64,000 nt of DNA, taken from Rhodocollybia butyracea (taxonomy: Eukaryota; Basidiomycota; Agaricomycetes; Agaricales; Omphalotaceae). A program made the position numbers and the translations under genes. Numbering within the stretch: position 1 is the first letter of the stretch; each line of letters opens with the position of its first letter. The stretch covers positions 1 to 64,000 of the forward strand of contig JADNRY010000146.1 of assembly GCA_015501585.1 (NCBI GenBank), given 5' to 3'. The notes below the pieces were generated by a model that saw only the letters and a list, made by a program, of their open reading frames with translations, was not told where the DNA came from and did not search any database. Below, piece by piece: positions 20,749 to 31,146 of the stretch.

Positions 20749-23060
20749 GATGTGCATGGTGCGAATAAGAACCTTAGTCAGATATTTAACACATGGCTGC
20801 TTAATTCTGGTGCATCTGGATATTTTACCCCTTATTGGCAAGACTTTGTGTCTTATAAAAAATTCACACATCCGATACCAGTCCAGACTGCTGACAAACG
20901 TACGTCAACCTTTATTGAAGGTGCCGGAACAGTCTACATAAGGCATGACAACGGCGAAGGAAAAATCCTAATGACTAAGTTACACCCAGTGTTTTACCAA
21001 CCGCATTGCATACACCGACTTCTATCTGTTGGTTTATTAAATCGACAGGGTTGCTACACAACTATTAACGTTGAAAAATCAGTTATTCGTAAGATGGATG
21101 TTGACTCAATAATCATGACCTTATATCCCAATAACGACAGGGATAATATTCACTAGCTAAAGGCCGATGTAGTGAAATCTGAGATAGGCATGATATCATC
21201 TCCTAATGATTTTAACACCTGGCATAACCGTTTTGCACATCCCGGCGATGTCGTATTACGCAATGCTCCTGGAAATGTCAACAGACTACCTAAGTTGTTG
21301 ATACCAGATAAAGAATCTCCATGCAAAGGTTGCGCGCTTGGAAAGGTTGCCTCCAAAACATATCCTAAGTCTGAGAAACGAGCATCCAATCCTATGGACT
21401 TAATTCACGCAGATTTGGTTGAAATTCCAGCCGTCTCTTATCATAAATTTAAATTTGTGATCACTCTGCTGGATGACTGCTCTTCTCATGCTACTTTGAT
21501 CATGCTGCGACAAAAATCAGAAGTGTTTCAAGCCTTCAAGGATTTCAAATCTTGGGCTGAAAACAAACTGGACGCAAACTTGTGCGTTTCTGCATTGATC
21601 GAGGGGGAGAACTTATCTCAAAGGAATTTACTTCCTTTCTCAAGCCTGAGGGTATTGATATTCAAATGTCCGAACCTTATGTTCATCAACAGAATGGTAG
21701 AGCGGAACATATCAACCCTACACTCATGGAAAAATCCAAAGCCATGCAACACCATGCATGCTGCCTGGAGTCCTGGTGGCAATTTTCATATTCCACAGGA
21801 GTACATGTGTACAACCACACACCGATCCGTCGATTGAACTGGAAGACACCAATTGAAGGTTTTCTCAAAAAGAAACCTGATGTCTCATACTTCAGAACCT
21901 TTGGCTGTGGCGCTTATGTCTTTATTCCTATTGACAAGCGAAAAAATAAACAATCCCCACACTCTGAAACGATGACTTTCATTGGATATGACCAAGGAAG
22001 CAAAGGATATCTATTCATGTGTAGCGATAATTCTGTCGTGCATGCTGCACAAGCAACTTTCTATGAGAAATGGTTTCCATGGTGCAAATCCGAATCTGAT
22101 TCTGGAGTAAAACCTGCTATACCTGTTGCCCCCATGCCTGTGAAACCTTTGCAACCTTCAAATGGTAATGGTGCAGACATTCCATTTGATCCAGAATTCC
22201 GGGAAGATCAACCACAACCGTTTACTGAACCGGATAATGGACCGCACAGTCCACCAGCTGGCCCAGATCCAGATCTGCCTGGTGATGATGATGCTCCAAA
22301 TCCCAATCCTCCGGTACCATCTCAATCGCCCACCCCTCCACCTCAAGCAAGAGACCCTTCACCACCTGCTCCCAATCCTAATCCATTCAGCTACTGTCCC
22401 GAAGACGTTGAAGCATGGAAACGTGTGAACCCCACTAGAGAACGCCGTGCACCCTTGCGCCCTGGCATGATCCCCACGCCTGGCACTTGGAGCCGACAAG
22501 CTGCTTGTGAAGAACATGCTGAGCGCTTTGGACACACTAGACATGGACTTGTGCCTGCTCGCAATATAGTTCCTGATCAAGTTCCGCCACCGGTTCCACC
22601 ACCACGTCCATTGAATCCTGATGACCGTATGGTCACACCGCCACCACCTGGCGCTACTCCGGACTCTGACATAGAAGAGGAAGCACTTCTGACTAAACTA
22701 GCTCAGGAAGGGGGAGTTGAATTACAAAAATACCTTCTTTCGCAAGCGATCTCTGATTCTCTAGAAGAATCATCTTTTATCACAGATCTTGACAGTGAAA
22801 TGATACCAGCTAAACACAAAGCCGCTAGGAATAATCCTGATAACTGGATTTCTCCAATATCATATTGTCATTTATCATCTGCTGAAAGAAAGAAATGGGA
22901 TCAAGCATGCAAAGATGAGATCAATGGTTTGAAGAAACAAAATGTTTTTGAAGTAGTTGATCTACCAAAAGGTTGCAAACCTATCCATTGTCGATGGGTT
23001 TTACTAAAAAATCTGACGTCGCTATAAAGCCCAACTCGTAGCAAAAGGTTTTTCACAAGT
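20749..23060 (+). pseudogene. Copia protease and integrase region (copy 2)
   Basis: Protease lies at about 20760-21150: the catalytic motif reads WLLNSGASGYF, where copy 1 and the family have DSGA, so the active-site Asp is Asn. A stop at about 21155 separates it from the integrase. The GAG-pre-integrase His/Cys motif (WHNRFAH..CKGCALG) and the integrase core (LIHADLVE, LLDDCSS, HQQNGRAEH) lie at about 21210-21830, with a one-base frame shift near 21580. A Pro-rich extension follows to about 22700. Another frame shift lies near 23008. Confidence 0.8.
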
Positions 23061-24368
23061 AGAAGGTGTGGATTATAATGAGTTGTTCTCACCGGTTGCC
23101 CAGTTTGAAACTGTACAAACCCTCCTAGCTTTAGCCGCATTAGAGGACTGGGAAATCCAGGCTCTTGACATCAAACAGGCTTTTCTTTATGGCAAGCTAG
23201 ATAAAGAGATCTACATGGAACAACCTAAAGACTTCATTAAAGAAGGCACACCTAAAGTATGGCAGTTACATTGTGCATTATACGGACTGAAACAAGCTAG
23301 CTTATCCTGGTGGAAGGAATGTAACGCCTCCATGGGAAAATTGGGATTTAAGCGCTGCTCTTCAGATGCTGGTGTATATGTCTTTAAATCAAATGGCAAA
23401 ACCATAACTGCCATCATCTATGTTGATGACACACTCTTTCTTGGCAAGGACAAAGATCTTGTTCTTAAAAAGAAAAATGAGTTTATGAAATTATGGGAAT
23501 GTCGTGATCTAGGAGAACCAACTGAGTTCCTTGGAATGCGGATTACACGGGATCGTTCCAAATGTGTCTTAACCCTTGACCAACAACCTTATCTTTGAAA
23601 GTAGAACATTTTGGACTGACTAACGCCAAAGCTACCCCAACCCCATTACCTTCATCCTGGGTTCCTTGTGCAAACACTGGTTGTTTAGATGCCAAACTAA
23701 GACAACGCTTCCAAAGCGTAATTGGATCTTTATTGTATCTAATGTTAGGCACACGACCTGATATAGCTTATGCTGTTATAAAACTCTCACAGTATTTGGC
23801 AAATCCAAACCCAGACCACCTGGCCAAAGCACTTTACATTGTGCGCTACTTAATTGGGACTTCTACTTACGTACTTGTCTTTGATGGTAGATCTGACCAT
23901 GGCTTCTTAGCCTATTGTGATTCTGACTGGGTGTCAGATCCAGATGATCGAAAATCCCATACTGGGATGATTATCAAACTTGCCACAGGTCCAATCTGCT
24001 GGACTTCTCACAAACAGAAAACAGTTGCTCTTTCATCGACTGAAGCTGAATACATGGCTTTATCTGATTCATGTAGACAACTCATGTGGCTCAAGTCTCT
24101 CTTTTCTGAGATCGGAATTACTATTGCTGTATTGCCCTTATGTGGTGATAATCAAGGATCAATCTTTCTGGGATCTAATCCTGTACAAGAAAGAAGAACC
24201 AACCATATTGATATACGATATCAGTATATCAGAGAACGCATTGAATCAAAAGAAATAGAACTCTTCTATGTTCCTACTGATGATAATGTTGCAGATCTTC
24301 TCACGAAGAATCTTGCACTTGTCAAATTTCATAAATTCCGTAACAGTCTTGGAATTCTCTTTAACTGA
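23061..24368 (+). pseudogene. Copia reverse transcriptase and RNase H (copy 2)
   Basis: RT carries the copia signatures DYNELFSPVAQFETVQTLLA, ALDIKQAFLYGKL and the catalytic IIYVDDTLFLG, intact here. A stop and frame change near 23598 interrupt the polyprotein before PYL..KVEHFGLTNAKAT. RNase H follows, with YCDSDWVSDPDDRKS and QKTVALSSTEAEYMAL, ending at 24368. Copy 1 lacks the RNase H part and has a damaged YVDD. Confidence 0.85.
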
Positions 24369-24456
24369 TTTGTCATAGACTGTGCAATATGTCTATAAAC
24401 TATAATGCCGTTAAAGTTGATAAAAATTATACTTCTTAGCTACAATTCTTAGCGAG

Positions 24457-24709
24457 TATAACGCGCCCTATGGGCAAAGTCCTTAGGAACACCAGTGAAC
24501 ACGACAAATAGGATACTATTGTGTGTACGACAGTGTAAAAGACTAACTAGACTCTTAAGTAATCATACGATACTTATAGTAACAGATTTATTATATAATT
24601 AATAATAAATAGAAAGATAAGATAGACCGTTTGGTCTATCGGCGGTGTCTAGGATGACCGTATCGCCGGATACGGTCAGTGGTGTTTATGGAGAGGCGGA
24701 GGCGTTACA
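24457..24709 (-). repeat. 3' LTR of Gag-only element
   Basis: Direct repeat of 253 bases, almost identical to 27553-27805. It differs by about six or seven substitutions, mostly transitions. It contains an inverted repeat GATAGACC-GTTT-GGTCTATC at about 24619-24639. Confidence 0.85.
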
Positions 24710-25050
24710 CCCTCCCCCACCAGATTAACATCAGGGATGTGAATCGAAAATGGTAATGACATCATCACCATCCAAACCATTTCTAATTTGGTTTAACATA
24801 GAATGCTCCCGCATCAAGTACGGGATCTAATTGATGCGGCGCATCAGATTTTCGGACTTGTCCGAATCAAACAGTAGTGGGGCGTACCACTAGAGTATGA
24901 TTTGATTCGGAAATGTCCGAATGTTCAACGCGCAGACTCGGAAGTTTCCGAGTATTGCTTAATGAGGATTCTCAGTGAGAATCTGGGCTGAGGATAAGTA
25001 GTGATGCCCAGGTAAGGCATATTACCTGGGCGTCGGAATAACCCAATAAA

Positions 25051-27393
25051 TCATTCGGAAGGTTTATCCTTTCCGATACTTAAGGAGGTGTCCTCCTCAA
25101 TTGGCTCAAGAACATTTTTAATGTTCTCGGTGTCCGACTCATCGGGGTGTTCTGATGATTCAAGTTCATCGTCTCTATTCCTAGAAGAGACATAATATTT
25201 AGTGAGGGCCGTGTGGTCCCAAATGCGTGTGACGGCTCTGACCATCACTTCTAATTTGGCATACTCCGGAACGATCCCCTTGTTCGTGAGTTGCCTGATA
25301 ATATTGAAGGGTAATCCCTCAATGAACCGTTTCCACATTGTTGCATCATCCGGTGTTTGGAGCATCCGTGATGCCCATTGTGTAAGTGAGGAATAATAAT
25401 CCCTCACACCCGTATCGGGTGAATACTCAATAAGGTCAAACTGCCGTGCAGCTTGATGAATGGTCGTTGCTTGGATGCAACGATCAAAGACACCAATGAT
25501 GGCGCCTTCAAATGTCCACTTAAGGACAGTGCGGTGTATACCAGCGACTTCGTCGTTATACCAGTCAAGGGCTTTGCCCTTTAGAAACATGCCAAGCACA
25601 GCAGTCCGTGTAGCATCGTAATCGTCACCGCACATGCGGTTGACTACCATCCATTGGAGAAGTGACATTAGCCACCGCTCAAAGACATCGACATCTGGAG
25701 ATCCATCATAGACCTCCGGAGATGGAACTTTAAGAGCTTTACGGCTCTCAATGGGAGGGATAGGATTCCCTACCTTATCTCGAATTTGTTTACGGTACAC
25801 TTTGTGTACCTTGTGTTTCCATCGGGAACGACGTTCGTCGTCACCTGTTGTTTCTCGCATCTTAGATGCAAGTGAACGCAGTATTTTACGGCGCTCATTA
25901 GGAGTAATTTTACCCTTACGGGTAGCAAATTTGTCTAGCCAAGAGGCATCAGACGAAGAGTCAGTATTTGACTCGGTATCACTAGAGTCAGATGATTCAT
26001 CCGACCATGGCCTGCATTTGCGGCCTTTGGATTTAGCACTCTTGTGCTTCCTCCCCCCTTCACGGGATTTTTTGCTAGGCGCTTTCGCTCCGGCATTATT
26101 GCTTGGTCCTGGAAAGGACTCAGCGGGTGGAATGTAAAATCGATCCCAGATTTCTCTGGGAGTAGTCAATTTATCAACGGGTATTCCGTCGACATTATAT
26201 CCCACCATTTGGTCGGGAAGCCCAGATGGCGCGAATCCAAAATCTCGGAGACTGGTGTTATGTTGGCGTTGAATCGCTATGCGACTCATCCAATCTTTAG
26301 CTACTCCCAACGGAAGCGGCTGTGGTTGCAACTCGGCCAATACTGTTGGTACTGGCATTGAACTTGGCTCTGGCGCATTGCTGGGCGGCAATTTGGGCAG
26401 TCTTACGGTAGTGTGTACTACCGGAGGGGCAACACTTTGTGTTGCCGGGGCGATGGATATGGTAGTAGGAACTACCGGAAGGGTACCGTGTTGCGGTCCC
26501 ATACTGGAATGATTTCCAGTAGTGTTTGGTACAACTACTGGAGGTGTAATAATATTGGGTACCATTGGCGCCCTTGCAGTAGGGAAGTACATTGTACTTT
26601 CCTGTGGTGGTATCGCTACTACCTGATTGAAGTTACGAGGTAACTTCGGTTCACTTTTAATGTTCACTGCGCTTTGTGGTGAGCAAGATTTGGTCACCGG
26701 TAATGGCCTGGGACCTCGCAGTGTCAGAGACGCTGCCTCCGCATTGGGACTCTGTCTCATGCGGGATGTGTAGATGGGTGTCGGTATAGTTACTGACACT
26801 GGTGCGTATTCCTGTCGGAATACAGGAACATGACGGGGTGACTTGGTCATCCCTTGTGAATACTGTTCGTCCAACAGTGATTGTTGGACTGACGGTGCCT
26901 TGGGCACAGTCTCACGCCATTGGCGTACCAAGTTGTTTGCCTCGGTAGGAACAGATGGTGCTGCATTGTGCAATACCGGCGGTGTGACGGCAGGCCGTCT
27001 TGGTGTGGGTGCAGCAATAGTGATTCTATTGCTGTTTCTCGATGAAGAAGATCTTTCTTCATTAGATCGGATGCTAGATGCATCCCATTTCTCAGTTATA
27101 TTGAGAATACGATTGAGTACTTGCGTACTCTTGTCGAGTGATGCCGCTACATCTTGTAGCGCAGAAGAAATCTCACTTAAACCCTCTCGGGTCGGCCGTT
27201 TCTTATGAATAGTCATATACTGTTCATTAGGTGGACTTTTGTCCTGCCTGTAGTGCCGTCCTTCAGACGCACGTACGGAATGAGTCGCTGATGCGACTGA
27301 ATAGATTGATTGTGGTGACACGTCACCACAAATGGAAGGTGCGCGATCGCGCACGCTCCGATATGACTTCTCTGATTGATTTCGAGAGGTCAT
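25051..27393 (-). CDS. Retrotransposon Gag-like protein, 780 residues
   Basis: A single intact frame from ATG 27393. Residues 1-340 are Ser/Pro/Thr-rich and disordered-looking, and a basic patch KKSREGGRKHKSAKSKGRK lies near residue 460. Residues of about 570-735 form a typical Ty3-type Gag domain (VFERWLMSLLQWMVVNRM, LKGKALDWYNDEV, FIEGLPFNIIRQL). The tail is acidic. No CCHC knuckle and no protease motif are present. Its long intact frame, next to heavily mutated copia genes, suggests recent activity or recent selection for Gag function. Confidence 0.85.
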   Translation of the reverse strand: MTSRNQSEKSYRSVRDRAPSICGDVSPQSIYSVASATHSVRASEGRHYRQDKSPPNEQYMTIHKKRPTREGLSEISSALQDVAASLDKSTQVLNRILNITEKWDASSIRSNEERSSSSRNSNRITIAAPTPRRPAVTPPVLHNAAPSVPTEANNLVRQWRETVPKAPSVQQSLLDEQYSQGMTKSPRHVPVFRQEYAPVSVTIPTPIYTSRMRQSPNAEAASLTLRGPRPLPVTKSCSPQSAVNIKSEPKLPRNFNQVVAIPPQESTMYFPTARAPMVPNIITPPVVVPNTTGNHSSMGPQHGTLPVVPTTISIAPATQSVAPPVVHTTVRLPKLPPSNAPEPSSMPVPTVLAELQPQPLPLGVAKDWMSRIAIQRQHNTSLRDFGFAPSGLPDQMVGYNVDGIPVDKLTTPREIWDRFYIPPAESFPGPSNNAGAKAPSKKSREGGRKHKSAKSKGRKCRPWSDESSDSSDTESNTDSSSDASWLDKFATRKGKITPNERRKILRSLASKMRETTGDDERRSRWKHKVHKVYRKQIRDKVGNPIPPIESRKALKVPSPEVYDGSPDVDVFERWLMSLLQWMVVNRMCGDDYDATRTAVLGMFLKGKALDWYNDEVAGIHRTVLKWTFEGAIIGVFDRCIQATTIHQAARQFDLIEYSPDTGVRDYYSSLTQWASRMLQTPDDATMWKRFIEGLPFNIIRQLTNKGIVPEYAKLEVMVRAVTRIWDHTALTKYYVSSRNRDDELESSEHPDESDTENIKNVLEPIEEDTSLSIGKDKPSE

Positions 27394-27552
27394 TGAGACA
27401 GCAAATGATATAGCGGGACGGAAAAATGGAGCGGGTTTGTGTAGTGAGTTGGAATACTGGTTGTTATACTTGGTAGTATAACTGTTTTTAGCTTGTTAAA
27501 CTAATAGCTTTGTGTTATTCACACAATAGTAATTTTTTGATGTTCAAAAAAG

Positions 27553-27805
27553 TATAACGCGCCCTATGGGCAAAGTCCTTAGGAACACCGGTGAACACGA
27601 CAAATAGGATACTATTGTGTGTACGACGGTGTAAAAGACTAACTAGACTCTTAAGTAATCGTACAATACTTATAGTAACGGATTTATTATATAATTAATA
27701 ATAAATAGAAAGATAAGATAGACCGTTTGGTCTATCGGCGGTGTCTAGGATGACTGTATCGCCGGATACGGTCAGTGGTGATTATGGAGAGGCGGAGGCG
27801 TTACA
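27553..27805 (-). repeat. 5' LTR of Gag-only element
   Basis: Direct repeat partner of 24457-24709, abutting the second GCGAG target copy. The sequence just inside it (minus strand CTTTTTTGAACATC) does not start with TGG and gives no obvious tRNA primer site. Confidence 0.85.
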
Positions 27806-27816
27806 GCGAGGGGGAG
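27806..27816 (+). promoter_or_regulatory. Copia polypurine tract
   Basis: GCGAGGGGGAG lies immediately upstream of the 3' LTR start (27817). It primes plus-strand synthesis in LTR elements. The Gag-only element used its first five bases as target. Confidence 0.75.
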
Positions 27817-28333
27817 TGTTGAAACTAGATTACCGCTTATGAGTTGTATCTAATCAGTAATGTGAGTCGACTAGACGCACTTGCTATACAATCGATGAAC
27901 TGTCAATATATGCTATGTTGAAACTCACCCTCAAACACTAGACGCAGCCTCTACGCAGGTTCGTATAGATATAGTCAATTATGCCATTCGCTATTAGTCT
28001 TATGATACATAGCTTGTACGCTGCCTTGCAGTACCTATGAACAATACCTATAGAATTACCATACGGACTCCATCTTCTAGGGTACATTATGCACATGTAT
28101 ATGCACTATGTTTAGCAGTATGACTCAAGTAGACTCATACATTGTTATAGGGTTTATTATATTCTGTTGTATAAATACTGTAGATATTTTCCTGTAACAA
28201 TAACCAAGAATCCTACTATTTGTCTGGACACTTGTTCTGCTCTCAACAAGCACTCTCTACAACTCCTGTAACACCCTTACACTCTCAGGTGAGTATGCTG
28301 TCGACCTTGTGTTGACTGACCGCTGTTTCTACA
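27817..28333 (+). repeat. 3' LTR of copia copy 2 (517 bp)
   Basis: TGTTGAAACTAG..TGTTTCTACA, uninterrupted, followed by GTCCA. It serves as the reference for the insertion site in the 5' LTR and for the shortened LTR of copy 1. Confidence 0.95.
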
Positions 28334-28394
28334 GTCCATAGACTGCTCTCCTGGATTTCATATCTCATTTTGCACATATCACGCCAATCATGTC

Positions 28395-28600
28395 CTTGAT
28401 CCAGCAGCTACGCAACCTGCTTCATCTCGTGCATTGTATCTTTGTGCCATATGTTCGGACTGGAACAACTCGATTACAATCCGCTTCTCGATAGACAGAG
28501 AGCTCCCACCTTTGTGCAGATGGATCTCAAAAGCCAAGTCGGGGTCCACACGTTCAAGCGGGATTATACGAAGACGAGGTGTGTTCCGATGCTTTTGCGT
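28395..28600 (-). pseudogene. Small unknown gene fragment, copy A
   Basis: One minus-strand frame reads IIPLERVDPDLAFEIHLH and then GGSSLSIEKRIVIELFQSEHM, matching copy B at 33528-33749 (DPDLYFEMFHLY.. SLSLEMQVVIELF). A third trace lies at 37840-38060. No family is recognised. The conserved DPDL.FE..LH..G.SLS motif suggests it was once coding. Confidence 0.45.
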
Positions 28601-29456
28601 TCATTTATAACAACTGATTAACCCTTTTCATTATTTTTTCGTATTAAAGTATTGCCTGGTTGTACTGCCTTCACTGTAGGTATGGTGCTGGTTGCATCCA
28701 TAACGTGAATGATATGTATGGTCCGAAAATCAAAAATGACTAAAACCATTCAATTGAGCGTAAAATAAAAATAGGACTGACCAGAGAGATATGCAAGGCA
28801 TTGCATGACATCTCGCTTGATCCCAGTTTGACGATCTTCCGTGTTGCTCATCAATACATGACTGCTTGTTGTTTATGATCCTCAGGGAATATAAGTAGAA
28901 TTCAAAGATTTGATACCTCCATTGTCTGGTACCTCTTTGGACGCCAGCTAACTGCTACACCTAAGTTACTGACTCCTAGTCACATATGAGGCCATGTCCA
29001 AATTAGTATAGGATAGGATGCCTTGATTATAAGTAGAAAGATTAATTAAAATAAGTACATCAGTACCACTGGATCAGCACTGGCTTTTTGTTCAAGGATC
29101 TGATATGCACGGGTTTTTGTAATGATTTTTCGTTCAATGGAAAATGGCCTGACAGGAAATACTCGTGTCTTTCCTAACCATTCAACCATTTAATCTGATA
29201 CACCTGTTCGTAAAGACTGGAAATGGTACCTGCAATCACTTCGGTCTAGCTGGCAATAGAGGCATCAACTCGGAAGATGGACAAGAACAGATGTTTGATC
29301 ACTATTTGGGTGGATGTTGGTCAATGGTACATGTATAGCTGGCTATAAGATAGCACCCTAAACGAGGTGGCTTGTAGTTCATGCACACTACACTCATTTC
29401 ATTTACAGACAGACAACTCCCTACCAGGCTCGGAGACTTATAACTCCTACATCATC
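28601..29456. other. Intergenic, upstream of membrane gene A
   Basis: No gene is seen. The block aligns in pieces to 33760-34790 of copy B (for example GATTAATTAAAAT and ATCAGCACTGGCTTTTTGTT). It probably includes the promoter of the membrane protein gene. Confidence 0.5.
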
Positions 29457-30618
29457 ATGTCAGCCCGCACTGCTGATCCAGGCGGCGCCGGGATTGGAAT
29501 CTCCCTCTCTATTGGTAAAGGCGGGCTTGGGGTTAGGGCCACCGCCGGGAAGATTGGCATAGGCGGGGCTGGAGCCACGGGCACCGTGGGCATGGGCAGC
29601 ACGGTTGGTGTGCCACCAAGTTCTACCAGCAGTATTTCCAGCTCTACCAACAGTATCTCTAGCTCTACCAGTACGACTAGCGCTTCAACTTCCACTCATC
29701 CAAGTGATCTAAACTCAAACAATTCCGAGTTGGCTCCGTCTCCTATGGCAATGTCAGCTGTGTGCTATCTGTCCCTCTGTTATCCAAGCACTGATGGAAA
29801 TGCTATCACTGTTCATACCCCAGCTCAGAACTGACAACTATTACTAGCACTTCATCCACAGTGACTTTGACAACTATAATATCAAGGTCTGTCACCTAGC
29901 TTACTCCTAATATCCAATTCTTCTGAAGCTAACCTTTTGTTAGTGTTCCACAGTCGGATATTGGAGCCTCAACACAAACTGCCTCTGCTAGCTCCCATAG
30001 CTCAATCTCTGGAGGAAACCCCGCTGGCACGGGCTCTTCATTGACAACAACTCCTTCATTGACAACGAATCCAACAAAAATGTTCGTTTTATCCTTGATT
30101 TGATTTTCCAGAGTTAATCTTTGAGCAGCAGTACTATGGATAGTTCATCTCCAAAAGATGTTCTTTCCGCAGGTGCCATTGCGGGAACTGCGATCGGATT
30201 GCTCTTTGTCCTTGCTGGAAGTGTGGGCATTTTCATTCTTGTGTATCGACGTCGGCATCAAGCAGTCATGGCCAACCTGGTCCATGTCTCTCCTTTATTG
30301 ACAGACAATGTGGCGCACACTGAGTCAGGAGGCGACAACTTTGGCATGATAACCCCACAAGAAAAGAGCAGCTATATTCATTACCCCTCCATATCTCAAA
30401 CTGAACCTGGGTCTGAAATTCGCCAGTCAAGCTTTATTCCAGGCCTAAACCCACTATTGCTAGTACCACCCCAGGGAGATGGGGATCCTGATGATAGGCG
30501 AGTAACAGTGGAAACAATTATAATTGAGAGGATGGCAGAGCATATACATTATCTTGAATCACAGCTTGCAGGGGATGGATTCTCAGAGGCACCTCCACCC
30601 ACATATGTATCTTCATAA
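29457..30618 (+). CDS. Ser/Thr-rich single-pass membrane protein, copy A (four exons)
   Basis: Exons inferred: 29457-29752, 29824-29886, 29944-30081 and 30129-30618. The order is a Gly-rich N-terminus, a Ser/Thr-rich ectodomain that continues through exons 2 and 3 (LTTITSTSSTVTLTT, SASSHSSISGGNPAG), a hydrophobic segment AGAIAGTAIGLLFVLAGSVGIFILV, then RRRH and a cytoplasmic tail ending EAPPPTYVSS. The tail contains PPTY, a PPxY motif of the type bound by WW domains of Rsp5-like ligases. No N-terminal signal peptide is obvious. The first donor reads GTCAGC where copy B has GTAAGC. Function unknown; it resembles fungal cell-surface sensor-like proteins in layout only. Confidence 0.65.
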
Positions 30619-31146
30619 TGAATATCGTGTATGTAGTCATGGTTTTCTTTTAGCAAGGAGCTTGGTGGCCACCTGCAGTAATGGCGTGAAAGTAACAAGC
30701 CGCCGGCAGCCTCCAGCAACTGGGTTCGAACCGTTTCATGAGGGGTCTTGCTGCTCCCTCGCGGTAGGCGCAAGCAGTGATGAGTCCATTTTCCTCAGCT
30801 GAATTTTGAAATTCGGCCAAACTGGCGGCGCCACCATTGGTTCGCATTGCGCTTTTTTTGGTTTTCGTGCAAGCTACGAAATCTGAAAGACTTATTCAGA
30901 GATGCTGCTTTGTAAAATGGAGAGGGGACCTGAGGCTGAGGGGGGACCTCCAGGATCATACCAAAGGGACTGAAGAAATTTTTGAAAACTCACAGCTTCA
31001 GCCAATGTGCCGCAAGGGCGGCTGCATCCCTGAAAGCGGAAGGGTTTCAGTGTTCAATCAGCACGTTTCGCGCAATGTTGCTCGCGAGGCATTAGATTTA
31101 GAAGGCAACAGACTGCTCGACCAGGCCAGACCACTTCTCTTTCAGT
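30619..31146. other. Junction between duplicated copies A and B, no gene
   Basis: The first 120 bases after the membrane gene match the region after copy B (36051-36145), including GCCTCCAGCAACTGGGTTCG. Beyond that no gene is evident. A 136-codon plus-strand frame (30837-31247) is unrecognised. Confidence 0.45.

Larger units (their letters stand above)
24457..27805 (-). mobile_element. Gag-only LTR retrotransposon (TR-GAG type), 3349 bp, TSD GCGAG
   Basis: Two 253 bp direct repeats (24457-24709 and 27553-27805), about 97 percent identical by eye, bound a single minus-strand Gag gene. GCGAG is duplicated at 24452-24456 and 27806-27810. In minus-strand orientation the LTR begins TGTAACGCC and ends CGCGTTATA, so its end is TA rather than the usual CA in both copies. 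A purine tract (CTGGTGGGGGAGGG) precedes the 3' LTR. There is no protease, RT, RNase H or integrase, so it must rely on another element. It is nested in copia copy 2. Confidence 0.9.
16198..28333 (+). mobile_element. Ty1/copia retrotransposon, copy 2, with three nested insertions
   Basis: The element is bounded by TGTTGAAACTAG..TTTCTACA LTRs and the 5-base target duplication GTCCA (16193-16197 and 28334-28338). The order is 5' LTR, half-tRNA primer site, leader, gag, protease, integrase, RT, RNase H, polypurine tract and 3' LTR, as in Pseudoviridae-type elements. Nested in it are a solo LTR (16516-17606), a hAT-like element (19841-20748) and a Gag-only LTR element (24457-27805). The two LTRs are about 98 percent identical by eye. 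Frame breaks in gag-pol make it inactive. Copy B of the host duplication has the empty site near 33173. Confidence 0.95.

Noticed and set aside
1176..24368. RIP-type mutation as the cause of copia decay
   Set aside because: A few C to T changes are seen (protease GAT to AAT, CAA to TAA), but other lesions are indels and transversions such as the YVDA change, and no systematic count could be made.
27806..27816. GCGAG at 27806 as part of the Gag-only element
   Set aside because: It is the second copy of the 5-base target duplication and the start of the copia purine tract; copia sequence runs TTAGCGAG on one side and GCGAGGGGGAG on the other.
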